The translations under genes were made by a program, and so were the position numbers. From DASTFY01 sp963813375 (GTDB lineage: Bacteria; Actinomycetota; Acidimicrobiia; Acidimicrobiales; Ilumatobacteraceae): 64,000 nt of DNA. Under the pieces are notes generated by a model. That model searched no databases. It worked only from the letters and a program-made list of their open reading frames with translations, and was not told the DNA's origin. The stretch lies in NCBI GenBank assembly GCA_963813375.1, contig CAWEYT010000021.1:153473-217472 (forward strand), given 5' to 3'. This document shows positions 8,534 to 17,511 of this stretch, piece by piece. Numbering within the stretch: position 1 is the first letter of the stretch; each line of letters opens with the position of its first letter.

Positions 8534-9058
8534 ATGCAACGACGCACCTTGATCGCCACCGTCACCACGGCCGGCCTGCTGGCCCTGACCGGCGGCGCGG
8601 CCTTCGCGCAGGCCGGCGGGGGCTCGTCCTCGACGACGACCAGCCGGGCACGTCGAGTGACGTCACGATCCCGTCCGCCTCGGCCCCGGACAGCACCACC
8701 GGGACCACCGGCACGACCGTGGCCGTCACCGTGGCCCCGACGGCCACCGCTCCCGACTCGACCACGGGCAGCTCCACCGCTCCCACCGTGACGGCGCCCG
8801 ATGTCTCGGCGCCCGACTCCACCGCCCCGGATGGCACGGCCCCTGACTTCCTCGACGCCGACGACCGTCGACGATCGCGGCGGGGATCGCAACGACGACG
8901 GTGACGACAACGGCGGTGACGACAACAGCGGTCCTGGCCACGGCGGCGACGATGACGACGACAACAGTGGCAGCGGCCACGGCGGCGGCGACGACAACAG
9001 TGGCAGTGGCGACGACAACAGTGGCGGTGGCCACGGTGGTGGCGGCGGCGACGACTGA
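8534..9058 (+). CDS. Secreted Ser/Thr- and Asp/Gly-rich low-complexity protein (two compensating frameshifts)
   Basis: A clear signal peptide begins at 8534: MQRRTLIATVTTAGLLALTG followed by GAAFAQAGG, with a predicted cleavage after AFA-QA. The mature part is low-complexity. A Thr/Ala/Pro/Asp stretch contains repeated APDST units. An extreme Asp/Asn/Gly/Ser/His tail follows (DDNSGSGHGGGDD and similar), ending at 9056-9058. The signal peptide and tail share one frame, while the middle reads in the +2 frame, so two opposite indels near 8640 and 8850 are implied. The acidic tail could bind cations, but no domain is recognised. It lies directly upstream of an ECF sigma gene. Confidence 0.6.
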
Positions 9059-9177
9059 GGTTGAGGAGCGCGGTGGTGATCGGCGGCGGCACGGCGGCGC
9101 TGGCCCTGCGCGCCGGTAGCGTCAGCGGTGGCCTGGCGCCGCCGGCGCGCGTGGTGCCCGCCGGCCGCGAGCAGCCC

Positions 9178-9687
9178 ATGGTGACGACGCACGAGTTCGA
9201 CGACGTGTTCCGCTCGTCCTACCCGCGTCTCGTCCGGCTGCTCACGGCCACCACCGACGACGCCGAGGTCGCCGCGGACTGCGTGCAGGAGGCCTTCGTG
9301 CGGGCGCACGTCCGCTGGCGGCGGATCGGCGAGTACGACGATCCGGTCGGATGGGTGCGGCGGGTGGCCCTGAACCTCGCCCGTGATCACGCCCGCCGCG
9401 CCGCCCGCAAGCGCAAGGCCAAGGATCGGCTGGCGGTGGAGGGGGAGGCACACGAGCGCAGCAGTGCACCGGCCGAGCAGCCGGTGGACCTCCTGGACGC
9501 GCTGCGCAGCCTCCCGCCACAACAGCGAACAGCACTCGCGCTCCACTACGTCGAGGGGCTGCCGGTGCGAGAGGTGGCGTCGGAGATGGGCTTGTCGGAG
9601 GGCGCCGTGAAGTTTCACCTGCACGGAGGGCGGGAGCGGTTGCGACGGACCGTGGAGGGAGTCGACGAGGGAGGGCAGCGGGCATGA
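9178..9687 (+). CDS. ECF RNA polymerase sigma factor (SigE/sigma-70 family)
   Basis: The product has 169 residues from the ATG at 9178. The sigma-2 region is visible as FDDVFRSSYPRLVRLLTATT, then CVQEAFVRAHVRW and GWVRRVALNLARDHARRA, which contact the -10 element. Sigma-4 follows in LRSLPPQQRTALALHYVEGL and VREVASEMGLSEGAVKFHLH, the -35-binding helix-turn-helix. It belongs to the SigE-like actinobacterial ECF group. The frame is open upstream to 9061, and a TAGCGT box at 9117-9122 may be its promoter. The stop overlaps the next gene by ATGA, so the pair is translationally coupled. Confidence 0.88.
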   Translation: MVTTHEFDDVFRSSYPRLVRLLTATTDDAEVAADCVQEAFVRAHVRWRRIGEYDDPVGWVRRVALNLARDHARRAARKRKAKDRLAVEGEAHERSSAPAEQPVDLLDALRSLPPQQRTALALHYVEGLPVREVASEMGLSEGAVKFHLHGGRERLRRTVEGVDEGGQRA

Positions 9688-10389
9688 CCGAGCACGACGA
9701 CGAGCTTTCCCGGGCACTCGGGCGATCGCTGGACACCATCCCGGTGGCCGACTCCGATGCCGCGCTGGCCCGGGTGACGGCCCGCTCGCGTGTGGTGCGA
9801 CGCCGCAGGATCGCCGTGCGGGCAGGCGCGAGCCTTGCCGTCGCCGCCGTGATCGGTGCTGTGTGGCTCGGCGCCCGACCGCCCGGCTCGACCCAGGTCG
9901 ACACCGTCGATTCGCCGTCCATCGCCACCGCGCCGCGCACCGGTACCGACGGCACGAGCCCGACCACACCGGTGACCACCGCCGGCCCGGCGTCGACCGT
10001 GGCCACGTCCGTGGTCGCCACGACCCCGCCGAGCGCCGTGCCCGTCCTCGGCCACGGCGCCGCCTGCATCGGCGATCGGCGGTAATGCGCCGGCCTCGAC
10101 CGCGGGCAACGTCGCTCCACCGACGGCGGCGCCGACGACCCAGGGGCCGCCGCCCTCGAGCGGCCCGCAGACCTACGGGGGCGTCGGGGGCCAGGTCACC
10201 GTCCGGGTCGACGCCGGCAACCTGGTCCTCGTCGCCGTGCGGCCCTCTCCCGGGTTCGCCGTCGCCGAGCAGAAGGCCGAGCCGGACGACGTCGAGGTCC
10301 GCTTCGAGGGCGCCGCCGGCCGGACGAGGGTGCGGATCCGCCTGCAGAACGGCGTCGTGTCGCCCGAGGTGCAGGAGAACGGCCCGTAG
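9684..10389 (+). CDS. Membrane-anchored partner of the ECF sigma factor (putative anti-sigma), frameshifted
   Basis: It begins at the ATG overlapping the sigma stop. Residues 1-35 are polar and acidic (LSRALGRSLDTIPVADSDAA), then come a basic patch RSRVVRRRR and one transmembrane helix AGASLAVAAVIGAVWLG. A long Thr/Pro/Ser-rich extracytoplasmic linker follows. The first frame stops at 10085. Another frame continues through an Ala/Pro/Thr-rich stretch into a small beta-like domain (GGQVTVRVDAGNLVLVAV, RIRLQNGVVSPEVQENG) and stops at 10389. An indel around 10040-10080 is therefore likely. Position and topology fit an anti-sigma factor or sigma-regulated sensor, but no zinc-binding anti-sigma motif is present. 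Confidence 0.6.
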
Positions 10390-10399
10390 CCGAGCCCGA

Positions 10400-10810
10400 T
10401 CAGCCGGACCGCGACGGCCCAGCCCGTTCGACGGTGATGCGGATCATGACTCGCTGCTCACGGACCATCGCCGCCCGGTAGTCGTCCCAGTCCGGGTGCT
10501 CGCCGGCCACAGTCCGGTAGTAGTCCACCAGGAGCTCGAGTGCCTCGGGCAGGCTGACGATCTCGGCTGGTCCTTCGATCTGGACCCACGGCCCGTAGAA
10601 CCCGTCGCCGAAGGCGCAGTACGTGGCCCGCGGGTCGCGTCGGAGGTTCTTGACCTTGATCGCGGTCTCGCGGCTGCTCAGGATGACGCGGCCCTCGTCG
10701 TCGGCCGAGGCGACGACAGGCGAGGACTGCAGCCCGCCGTCCGACCGGAACGTGATCAGCACGCCGCGATGGTTGGCTCGGATGAACTCGAGGGCCTCGG
10801 CCGTCTCCAT
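10400..10810 (-). CDS. PPOX-class (F420- or FMN-binding) oxidoreductase
   Basis: The product is a 136-residue split-barrel protein: EALEFIRANHRGVLITFRSD, then LQSSPVVASADDEGRVILSS, IKVKNLRRDPRATYC and FYGPWVQIEGPAEIVS. This is the standard pattern of the PPOX class F420-dependent enzyme family (Rv1155/Rv2607-like). Most actinobacterial members bind F420 and reduce small substrates. The cofactor here is inferred from family only. The ATG at 10808-10810 is chosen because the upstream extension has no similarity and runs into the neighbouring coding region. Confidence 0.8.
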   Translation of the reverse strand: METAEALEFIRANHRGVLITFRSDGGLQSSPVVASADDEGRVILSSRETAIKVKNLRRDPRATYCAFGDGFYGPWVQIEGPAEIVSLPEALELLVDYYRTVAGEHPDWDDYRAAMVREQRVMIRITVERAGPSRSG

Positions 10811-10814
10811 GCTT

Positions 10815-12044
10815 TCAGTCTGCCCGCTGCCCGGCGGGGAGCGTGCCGGGTCGGACCACGCCGACGTCCGCCAGCTGCACACGGAGCAGGCGGATCGTCC
10901 GCCGTGCCCGTTCGGCGTCCCGCTCGGCCCCCGGGCCGGTCCGGCTGCAGGCCAGCCCCAGGTCGAGCTGCGCGTGCTGCAGGCGGTCGACCAGGCGGGC
11001 GGCGGACCGGCCGCGTACCCGCCGCACCATGCGGCGCACGTCCCTCCGCCGGGAGAGGGTCATCAGCTCGTCCAGCTCGTCGTCCAGGAGGACATCGGTG
11101 CCCACCTCGCGTGCGGTGGCGACCCGGAACCAGGTTGCTTCTTGATCGCGGGCCAGCCGGTACATCACGACGAGCAGCACGAGGACCGGGATGCCCTTGA
11201 TCACCAGCCCGAGCAGGATGCCCAGCCCCTCGCCGAACGCTTCCGTGAGCAGCGGGGAGTTCCACACGAAGTGGGCGACGAAGGCCAGCGCGAAGGCGAG
11301 CGCGACGGCGCCGATGCGCGCGGCCAGGCTGCGGTCGGTCCGGGACGCGAAGTAGCCCACGCCGTACCCCGCGATGGCGGTATAGGTGGCGTGGCTCCAC
11401 AGACCGACCAGGGAACGCACGAGGAAGATGCCGAGAACCGGCACGACCTCCCGGTCGCCGCCCGCCAGCTCGATGGCGTTCATGCAGTAGATGAAGTTCT
11501 CGACCACCTGGAAGCCGAGCCCGACGAGGGCGCCATAGACCATCCCGTCGAGGGGGGTGTCGAACTGGTCCCGGGCGATGAGCACCAGCACGACGACGCC
11601 GAGCACCTTGAGCGTCTCCTCGATCGGCGGGGCGGCGAGCGCAGGGCCCCAGCGGCTGGCCAGCTCGGGGCTGGCCAGCTTGGACGTCAGGTCGAACAGC
11701 GCCTGGTTGCCCGACAGGGCCAGCGACGTCGCGACGAGGCCTCCCCACGCGAACGCCGCGCCGACCATCGTCGCCGGCTCGCGCTCGAACAGGTCGAGGC
11801 GGTACACGAACAGGAAGAACGGGATGGCGTAGAGCGTGAGCAACGTGACCGCCAGGACGGCACCGGTCGGGTACTGCCGGAACGCCTGGACGACGATCGA
11901 GCCGACGCGCGCGGTGCCGAGCGCCATGAGCCCGACCAGCAGCCAGAAGGCCGGCTGGCGGGGCTGCATGACGGAGGTGGTGTCTCCCCAGCTCCGCGGG
12001 ACCGGTGGGCCCGGCGCAGCCGAGGCGGGACCGGTGGCCGTCAC
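10815..12044 (-). CDS. PrsW-family intramembrane metalloprotease
   Basis: The product has 409 residues with about eight hydrophobic helices. The hallmark motifs are present in order: APPIEETLKVLGVVV (the EExxK glutamates), QVVENFIYCMN (the asparagine motif) and LWSHATYTAIAGYG, with another histidine in FVAHFVWNSP. These residues are the expected metal and catalytic site of PrsW, which in Bacillus cleaves an anti-sigma factor. The cytoplasmic C-terminal tail of about 130 residues is basic. Its GTG start overlaps the stop of the upstream gene (GTGA), placing it third in a coupled operon with the PLC-like protein. The target is unknown. Confidence 0.87.
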   Translation of the reverse strand: MTATGPASAAPGPPVPRSWGDTTSVMQPRQPAFWLLVGLMALGTARVGSIVVQAFRQYPTGAVLAVTLLTLYAIPFFLFVYRLDLFEREPATMVGAAFAWGGLVATSLALSGNQALFDLTSKLASPELASRWGPALAAPPIEETLKVLGVVVLVLIARDQFDTPLDGMVYGALVGLGFQVVENFIYCMNAIELAGGDREVVPVLGIFLVRSLVGLWSHATYTAIAGYGVGYFASRTDRSLAARIGAVALAFALAFVAHFVWNSPLLTEAFGEGLGILLGLVIKGIPVLVLLVVMYRLARDQEATWFRVATAREVGTDVLLDDELDELMTLSRRRDVRRMVRRVRGRSAARLVDRLQHAQLDLGLACSRTGPGAERDAERARRTIRLLRVQLADVGVVRPGTLPAGQRAD

Positions 12045-12619
12045 GGCGGCACGATCCGCAGCGTGCGCGCCATGAAGATCACGTCGTCGAGCCCGGCCGC
12101 CATGGCGTCCGGCGGGCCCTTGGCGAGGACCCGCACCACGGTGGGACCGGCCTGGAACACCCCGAACCGCCCCTCGGAGGTCTGACCGCCGTAGGAGCCG
12201 ACGATGCCGACCAGCCCGTCGTCGGTCGTGAAGGAACCGGGCCCGTTGAACAGCTGCGCGCCCGAGCTGTCGCGGATCTCCTCCGCCATCCGCTCGTACT
12301 CCTCGGGCAGGCTCCGCGTCGCCGGCGCCGCTTCGACGACGTACGACAGCGGCCCCTGGGCGAGCGCGACGCGGCGGGTGTTGGTCTGCTCGGCGTCGAG
12401 GGTCCAGCCGGCGGCGGCCGTGAATGTCACGCCGCGGCCGACCTCGACCGTGCTGCCGGCGGCCAACGGACGATCGGCGGAGACGAGGCCGTTGAGCAGA
12501 GGGAGGCCGACGGCGACGAGCGCGGCGATCAGCGCCACGACGACGGTTCCCGGCCAGCCCCGGCGGTCCAGCCCCAGGAACCCGCCGCGGCCGCCGCTGG
12601 TCACGACCGGCTCGCTCAC
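12041..12619 (-). CDS. Single-pass anchored extracytoplasmic protein, function unknown
   Basis: The product has 192 residues with a short cytoplasmic N-terminus, one transmembrane helix (GTVVVALIAALVAVGLPLLN), and an extracytoplasmic domain. That domain contains VGRGVTFTAAAGWTLD and an alternating beta pattern up to VIFMARTLRIVPP. The 'GWTL' motif after a TM helix is common in actinobacterial secreted proteins of unknown function. Both ends overlap their neighbours by four bases, coupling it to the PLC-like gene upstream and prsW downstream. It may be an accessory or substrate of either. Confidence 0.7.
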   Translation of the reverse strand: MSEPVVTSGGRGGFLGLDRRGWPGTVVVALIAALVAVGLPLLNGLVSADRPLAAGSTVEVGRGVTFTAAAGWTLDAEQTNTRRVALAQGPLSYVVEAAPATRSLPEEYERMAEEIRDSSGAQLFNGPGSFTTDDGLVGIVGSYGGQTSEGRFGVFQAGPTVVRVLAKGPPDAMAAGLDDVIFMARTLRIVPP

Positions 12620-14902
12620 CGGCCGGTGACTCTAGGAGTGCACAGGCGGCGAACGGCTACGAGGGTAGGCCTGTCCCGGTCGCGAGCACCGGCTGCGGGC
12701 ACGTCGACGCGGTTCAGCCGATTGATCACCTCGACGGAGGTCCGCCCTCGCTGTAGAAGTCGACGGCGACGATGTTGGGTATCTGGCCCCGTCGCTGCGC
12801 GGCAGGCCTCCGCCCTCTCGAGGAGGACGTCCGTGCTGTTGACCTCGTCGGCCAGCTTCTTCGGCGCCAGCCCGCCCGTGTCGAGCCAATGGTTCATCAG
12901 CAGCAGCGGTGCACTCCGCTTGCCCCGCTCGACGGCGCAGGAGCCGGGGTCGGCCAGCTCGTCCACCGACGGGAACCCGTACGGCGTGTCCTGGAGGAGC
13001 TGGTCGTAGGCGGCGTGGTACCAGTGCGCGGACCGCGCCGCCGTTGTTCTCGGCCATCACGATGACGTTCTTCTTGGTCTCGATGAGCTGCCGCATCGTC
13101 GGAGCGGGCGAGCCGGCGACCCAGGCGTAGGCCCGGTCCGCCAACCCGCTCGACTCCAGGACCTCGACGGCGTCCTCGGCGTCCACGTGGTCCTCCAGCA
13201 CCAGGATGATGACCTCGTTGGGGTTGACCCGCAGCCAGTCGTGGAGCTCCTGGAAGGCCGACTTGGCCGGTGTGGCCCCCAGCTCGCAGTACAGGTGGCA
13301 GAGGTAGACGCGCCGGTTGTCGCGGGCAGGGGTCGCCGCCGAACACGGCGATCGCGCGCGCCAACGCCGCCCGCTGGTCAGGTCCCATCTGCGTGTCCGA
13401 GAGCGCTTGCTCGGCCGGGGTGAGGAAGTCGGTACGGACGAGGTCCTTGATCGGGGCGCCGTAGTGCAGGTCGAGCGAGGAAGGCGCGGACGCCGAACGA
13501 GAGCTGGGCGAGCAGCCCGCCAGTCTGGCGGCCGAAGGCCCATCCCTCCTCGGAGCTGGCGGCCATCGAGTTGTGCGTTCCGGCGAAGGCCACCTCGTCG
13601 ACGCGGCGGTCGCACAGGTCGACGAAGCCGTTGCAGCCGGCTTCGTCGATGTTCCTGCGGTCGAGGTCCGGCGCCCGGACGGCCCGCACGAAGGACATGC
13701 CGCCCAGCAGCAGCACGAGGGAGAACGTCGCCACACCGGTGGTGCCGCCCAGGGCGAGGCGCCGCGGCGTGAACCGACGAGGTACGGCAGCGCCCGTCTC
13801 GCCGGCCACCCACGACGACGCCCCGACGAGGTCGAACACCCAGACGGTGCCCAGCACGACCAGGCCGACGGCACCGACGCGCACCAGCACCTCGGCCATG
13901 GCCAGGGGCCAGATGAGCCCCAGGACCCCGAGGCCGATGGCGACGGCAGCAGCAAGGGCCTTGGCCCGGGAGTCCGCCAGCGTGGCCCGGGCCCGCTCGA
14001 CCAGCGCGGCGACGCGCTCGGCCATCGGACCGCCGCCGGCCAGGGCGGCGGCGAAGCTGACGACCGCGCCGACGACGATCAGCACCTTGGCAGTGACGTT
14101 GAGGACGTGCACGGCGCTCCAGAACAGCGCCCGCAAGGCGGTGCGCTGGCGCGGGTCCTGGCCCACATCGGCGGCGACGTTGAGCAGGGCGGCGAGCACG
14201 ACGAAGATCACGGCGCCGACCGCGACCAGGCACACCCCTACCACCTCGAAGGCCCGCCGCCGATCCGACGCGCGGCGCACCGCGGCGACGAAGCAGAGGG
14301 CCGCGCCCAACGCGAAGGGCACGATCAGCCAGCCAGCCAGATCGGCGGCCCGCATGAACAGGTCCGCCATCGGGCTCTGTGACAGCTCGACGGGAACGGA
14401 CAGCGCCTCGTCCGAGATCGAATCTGCCATGTCGGGACTGAGGACGGCCAGCGCGTCCTTCACGAGCTGGGCGGAGTCGTCGACCTGGACCAGCGGGCGG
14501 CTGCGGTGGCCCTGGACGATGGCGCCGTGCATCTCCCGCACGCCGGCGTGGAACACGCCGCGGAACGCCTCGGTCGACACCACCTCGGCGACGACCCCCC
14601 GCAGGATCGGCCGCAACGCCACGGCGGGATCCGCGGTCGCCACGTGGTCCTGGAGCACGTCGACGATCTGGTCGGCGACGGTCTGGGCGACCGCGGGCTC
14701 CTTCAGGGCAGTCGGTGGCGGCGTCGGCGAAGCCCTCCGAGTTGGCGAACGTCCGCCAGCTCCACAGCGACACCGCGAAGAGCAGGGTGAGGATCGATCC
14801 GGCCACGAGGAGCGCCACGCCGGCGCGACCGAGATCGTCCCGCCGGCGCATCGCGCCAGCCGCTCCAGGCGCCGCCTGGGCGCCGATGGGCCCCTCTCCC
14901 AC
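12616..14902 (-). CDS. Polytopic membrane protein with C-terminal PI-PLC-like phosphodiesterase domain, multiply frameshifted
   Basis: Pieces in all three minus-strand frames assemble into one protein of about 760 residues. The N-terminal TM helix (VALLVAGSILTLLFAVSLWS) precedes a helical extracytoplasmic region (ILRGVVAEVVSTEAFRGVFH). Several more TM helices follow. A phosphatidylinositol-phospholipase-C-like barrel closes the protein: EVAFAGTHNSMA (first catalytic His), VYLCHLYCELGATP (second), VIILVLEDHVDAED and LLLMNHWLDTGG. Frame changes occur near 14712, 13490, 13328, 13035 and twice near 12745-12785. The GTG at 14902 lies 6 nt from a TACCGT box. The TGA overlaps the next start (GTGA), which fixes the 3' end. 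The true substrate is unknown. Confidence 0.72.
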
Positions 14903-14908
14903 GAGCGA

Positions 14909-14914
14909 ACGGTA
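14909..14914 (-). promoter_or_regulatory. -10 box TACCGT, PLC-like operon
   Basis: On the minus strand TACCGT is followed by 6 nt and the GTG at 14902. It would drive the PLC-like, anchored-protein and prsW genes as a leaderless transcript. Confidence 0.5.
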
Positions 14915-14976
14915 GCCCGGTCCTTCGGTTACGTCACCCGGCTTTGCCCGACACGAGCGTCGACGAGGCGCGAAGG

Positions 14977-15393
14977 TCACTCGGCGCAGTCGGCGCAGCG
15001 ACCGGGGATGGCGAAGTGACCACCGTCCATGACGAAGCCGTAGTCGCGCAGGATGGTCGTCCGCACCTCGTCGAACAGCGAGCTCGGCACCACGATGTCC
15101 CGCCCGCAGCCCTCGCAGGCGAGGTGGCGGACCTGCTCGGCGACGTCGGTGAGCTCGTACAGCGCAGGGCCGTGGGCGAGATGGACGTGCCGCACCACGC
15201 CGAGCTCCTCGAGGACGTTCAGCGAGCGGTACACCGAGCTCACGTGGATGTCGGGCAGCCGGGCCGCCACCTCCTCGGCCGTGACCGGACCTCGCAGCTC
15301 GCCCAGCGCCTCGATCACCTGCCGCCGGGCCGACCCCATCCGCAGGCCGGCAGCCCTCAGGCGGGCAGGGGGGTCAGGCCGGACATCAGCCAC
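14977..15393 (-). CDS. Fur-family transcriptional regulator
   Basis: The product is 138 residues with a typical winged helix: LRAAGLRMGSARRQVIEALG, then VTAEEVAARLPDIHVSSVYR and LNVLEELGVVRHVHLAHGPA. The dimerisation domain holds zinc cysteines in LACEGCGRDIV and a closing CADC. His residues of the regulatory site lie in HVHLAHGP. Fur-type regulators repress metal uptake or peroxide genes in response to Fe, Zn or Mn; which metal cannot be told. The GTG at 15393 overlaps the end of the upstream PAP2 gene by 37 bp. An internal ATG would delete part of the first helix. Confidence 0.82.
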   Translation of the reverse strand: MADVRPDPPARLRAAGLRMGSARRQVIEALGELRGPVTAEEVAARLPDIHVSSVYRSLNVLEELGVVRHVHLAHGPALYELTDVAEQVRHLACEGCGRDIVVPSSLFDEVRTTILRDYGFVMDGGHFAIPGRCADCAE

Positions 15394-16061
15394 GACGGCA
15401 AGGCTAACGACGGGCCGCGGCGGACGGGCTGCCGGACCGGGCTGCCGACCACCATCGTGAGCAGCGCGCCGAGCGCGACGCCGATGCCCGCGCCGCCGAT
15501 GACGTCGAGCGGGTTGTGCGCGCCGAGGTAGATGCGCGCCACGGCGTTGGCCAGCGCCACACCGACCGGTACCCACCGCCATCGTCCCGGCAGGTACGGC
15601 CAGAGCAAGGTGGCCACCGCCCAGGCGATGATGGCGTGGCCCGAGACGAAGGAGAGTCCTGCGAGCGGCACGTCCCGGAAGTGCCCGCAGGCTGCGTCCA
15701 GTTCGCAGATCGAGGTGCCGGGCCGCTCGCGCTCGACCAACTGCTTCACGACGGCCTTCTCCACGAAGAGCTTGAGCGGGATCAGCGCGACGAGGGCGAT
15801 GGCCAGGCGGAAGCGCCGGAGCACGAGCGCCACGACGGCGACGACGAGCGGGAGGAGGAGCAGTCCAGCGAGCTGGAAGACCCACATGGGCGCGCGCAAC
15901 CAATCCGGGAGGTCGTTGATGGCGTGGAAGATCCCCTGCTCCCAGCCGGGGACGTCACCGGAGCTGGCGATGATCGCGCTGACGACGGCGACCACCGCTC
16001 CACCGATCAGTGCGCGGAGGGGCCACCCGCGGACGTCGTGCTCGTAGGTGACCGTGCCCAT
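15357..16061 (-). CDS. PAP2-family membrane phosphatase
   Basis: The product has 234 residues with about six helices. The three phosphatase motifs are complete: KQLVERERPG (KxxxxxxRP), SFVSGHAIIAW (PSGH-type) and RIYLGAHNPLDVIGG (SRxxxxxHxxxD-type). These enzymes dephosphorylate lipid phosphates such as undecaprenyl pyrophosphate or phosphatidic acid at the outer membrane face. A Cys pair in ICELDAACGHF lies in the loop before motif 2. It probably forms an operon with the downstream fur-like gene, with which it overlaps. Confidence 0.87.
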   Translation of the reverse strand: MGTVTYEHDVRGWPLRALIGGAVVAVVSAIIASSGDVPGWEQGIFHAINDLPDWLRAPMWVFQLAGLLLLPLVVAVVALVLRRFRLAIALVALIPLKLFVEKAVVKQLVERERPGTSICELDAACGHFRDVPLAGLSFVSGHAIIAWAVATLLWPYLPGRWRWVPVGVALANAVARIYLGAHNPLDVIGGAGIGVALGALLTMVVGSPVRQPVRRGPSLALPSWLMSGLTPLPA

Positions 16062-16074
16062 CGGCTGTCATCGT

Positions 16075-16097
16075 CCCACGGTGGGAGCCACCGTGGG
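16075..16097 (-). terminator. Perfect 10-bp inverted repeat between two minus-strand genes
   Basis: CCCACGGTGG (16075-16084) and CCACCGTGGG (16088-16097) flank the loop GAG. It lies after the stop of the 60-residue membrane protein and 14 bp before the PAP2 start. It could terminate the former or act as an operator for the PAP2/fur pair. No T-tract follows. Confidence 0.4.
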
Positions 16098-16104
16098 TAC
16101 GGGC

Positions 16105-16287
16105 TCACCAGTTGCGGCTGGCCGTGCCGGCGCCGGCGAAGATGAACGTCAGCAGGATGCCGGCGGGGAGGGCACCCCAGAAGCCGACCTGCGTCGCGCC
16201 CAGGTTGCCGAGGAACAACATGAGCAGCCAGGTGGCGGGGAACGAACCGACGACGGCAAAGACGATGATCATCAAGAGTGCAGCCAT
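16105..16287 (-). CDS. Small two-helix membrane protein
   Basis: The product has 60 residues, almost entirely hydrophobic: LLMIIVFAVVGSFPATWLLM, then GFWGALPAGILLTFIFAGAG. No family is recognised. The gene is supported by a leaderless promoter box (TAGGCT, 7 nt before the ATG) and by a hairpin just after the stop. It is divergent from the LPG-synthase-like gene. Function unknown. Confidence 0.55.
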   Translation of the reverse strand: MAALLMIIVFAVVGSFPATWLLMLFLGNLGATQVGFWGALPAGILLTFIFAGAGTASRNW

Positions 16288-16294
16288 GGGCGCG

Positions 16295-16300
16295 AGCCTA
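16295..16300 (-). promoter_or_regulatory. -10 box TAGGCT, small membrane protein
   Basis: TAGGCT on the minus strand is separated by 7 nt from the ATG at 16287. Confidence 0.45.
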
Positions 16301-16346
16301 GGAATGACGCTCCCCGGCCACGGGGATGCTCGGTCGCCGGACTACG

Positions 16347-16352
16347 TAGCAT
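16347..16352 (+). promoter_or_regulatory. -10 box TAGCAT, LPG-synthase-like gene
   Basis: TAGCAT lies 9 nt before the ATG at 16362. An overlapping TACGTA is palindromic. Confidence 0.45.
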
Positions 16353-16361
16353 GCGGCCGTC

Positions 16362-17511
16362 ATGAGCTCCGAGGGCACCACCGCCGGCGGGGGGCTCGAG
16401 GCCGCCGAAGCCCAGGCGCAGCCGCTGCGCCACGGCCACGCGCTGAAGACGCTGCTGCGCGTCGGCCTGAGCATCGCCGCGCTCGTTGTGGCCGTGCTCG
16501 TGCTCAAGCCGGTGTACGAGGACCTCGACCTGGCCACCGTGAGACGCGCGATCGCCTCGCTGAGCGCTGGCGAGTGGACCGCGTTCGTCGTCGTGTTCGC
16601 GCTCGACGATCTGGGCCAACGGCTTCCTCACCGCGTCGGTCGTGCCGAAGCTGCCCATCCGCCGCGGCGCCACGGCGTACCTCGGCTCGAGCGCGGTGTC
16701 GAGCACGTTCCCCGGTCCCGGAGACCTCGCCCTGCGACTGCTCATGTACCGCTCATGGGGGTACTCGGCGACCGTGTCCACCGTGTCGGTGGCGGCCAGC
16801 GGCATGGTGACGGTCGGGACGAAGCTCGTGCTCCCCGCCATCGCCGCGGTGCCGCTGTTCTTCACCGGGCAGCTGACGGGCGACACCGGTCGCTTCGCCG
16901 TCATCGGGGCGACCATCGCCATCACGGTCGTCGTGGTGTCGGTGCTGGCGCTCGTACGGCCGAGGTTCGCGGCGCGGGTGGGCGACCGCGCGGAGCGGGT
17001 CATCGGTGCCGTTCTGCGCCGGGTCGGGCGCACCGGTCCCGAGGGCCTGGGTGACCGTCTGGTGGAGGCCCGCCAGCAAGCCATCGCCCTGCTCGGTCCC
17101 CGTTGGCCGATGGCCCTCCTGGCCACGGTCCTGTTGACCCTTTCCCGCCTCCTGCTGCTCGTCATGTCGCTGCGCTTCGTCGGCGTCCCCCGTGATGATC
17201 TGACCGTCAGCCAGATCTTCATGACCTACGCCATCGTCGAGCTCCTGACCGTGGTGCCGATCACCGCCGGCGGCGCAGGGGTGGTCGAGTTCGGCTACAT
17301 CGGCCTGCTGACCGGCTACGCCGGTTCGGGATACGTCAACCAGGTGACGGCCGGTGTCATGCTCTTCCGCCTGGCAACCTGGATCGCCATCATCCCTATC
17401 GGTTGGATCACCGTGGGCCTCTGGCGCCTGTCTGTGCGTAGGGGCAGGGCCGTGCTCCCCGGAGCCGTTGCGGTGTCGGAGGCGGTGGCCAGCGCTGCGG
17501 GGGGCCGATGA
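16362..17511 (+). CDS. Lysylphosphatidylglycerol synthase-like (UPF0104) membrane protein, frameshifted near 16605
   Basis: The protein is about 382 residues. The first frame supplies an N-terminal cytoplasmic arm and TM1 (VGLSIAALVVAVLVLKPVYE) up to VVVFAL. After an indel near 16600-16608 the protein continues IWANGFLTASVVPKLPIRRG, then AYLGSSAVSSTFPGPGDLAL, several TM helices, and LLTVVPITAGGAGVVEFGYI near the end. This is the LPG_synthase_TM/YbhN-like integral domain used for flipping or synthesis of aminoacylated lipids and found alone in many actinobacteria. There is no aminoacyl-transferase domain, so a flippase-like role is more likely. The stop overlaps the next ATG (ATGA). Confidence 0.78.

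Noticed and set aside
8880..9058. GAC/AAC/GGC-rich tract looks like a tandem repeat or CRISPR-like array
   Set aside because: There are no regular repeat and spacer units; it encodes an Asp/Asn/Gly/Ser-rich protein tail.
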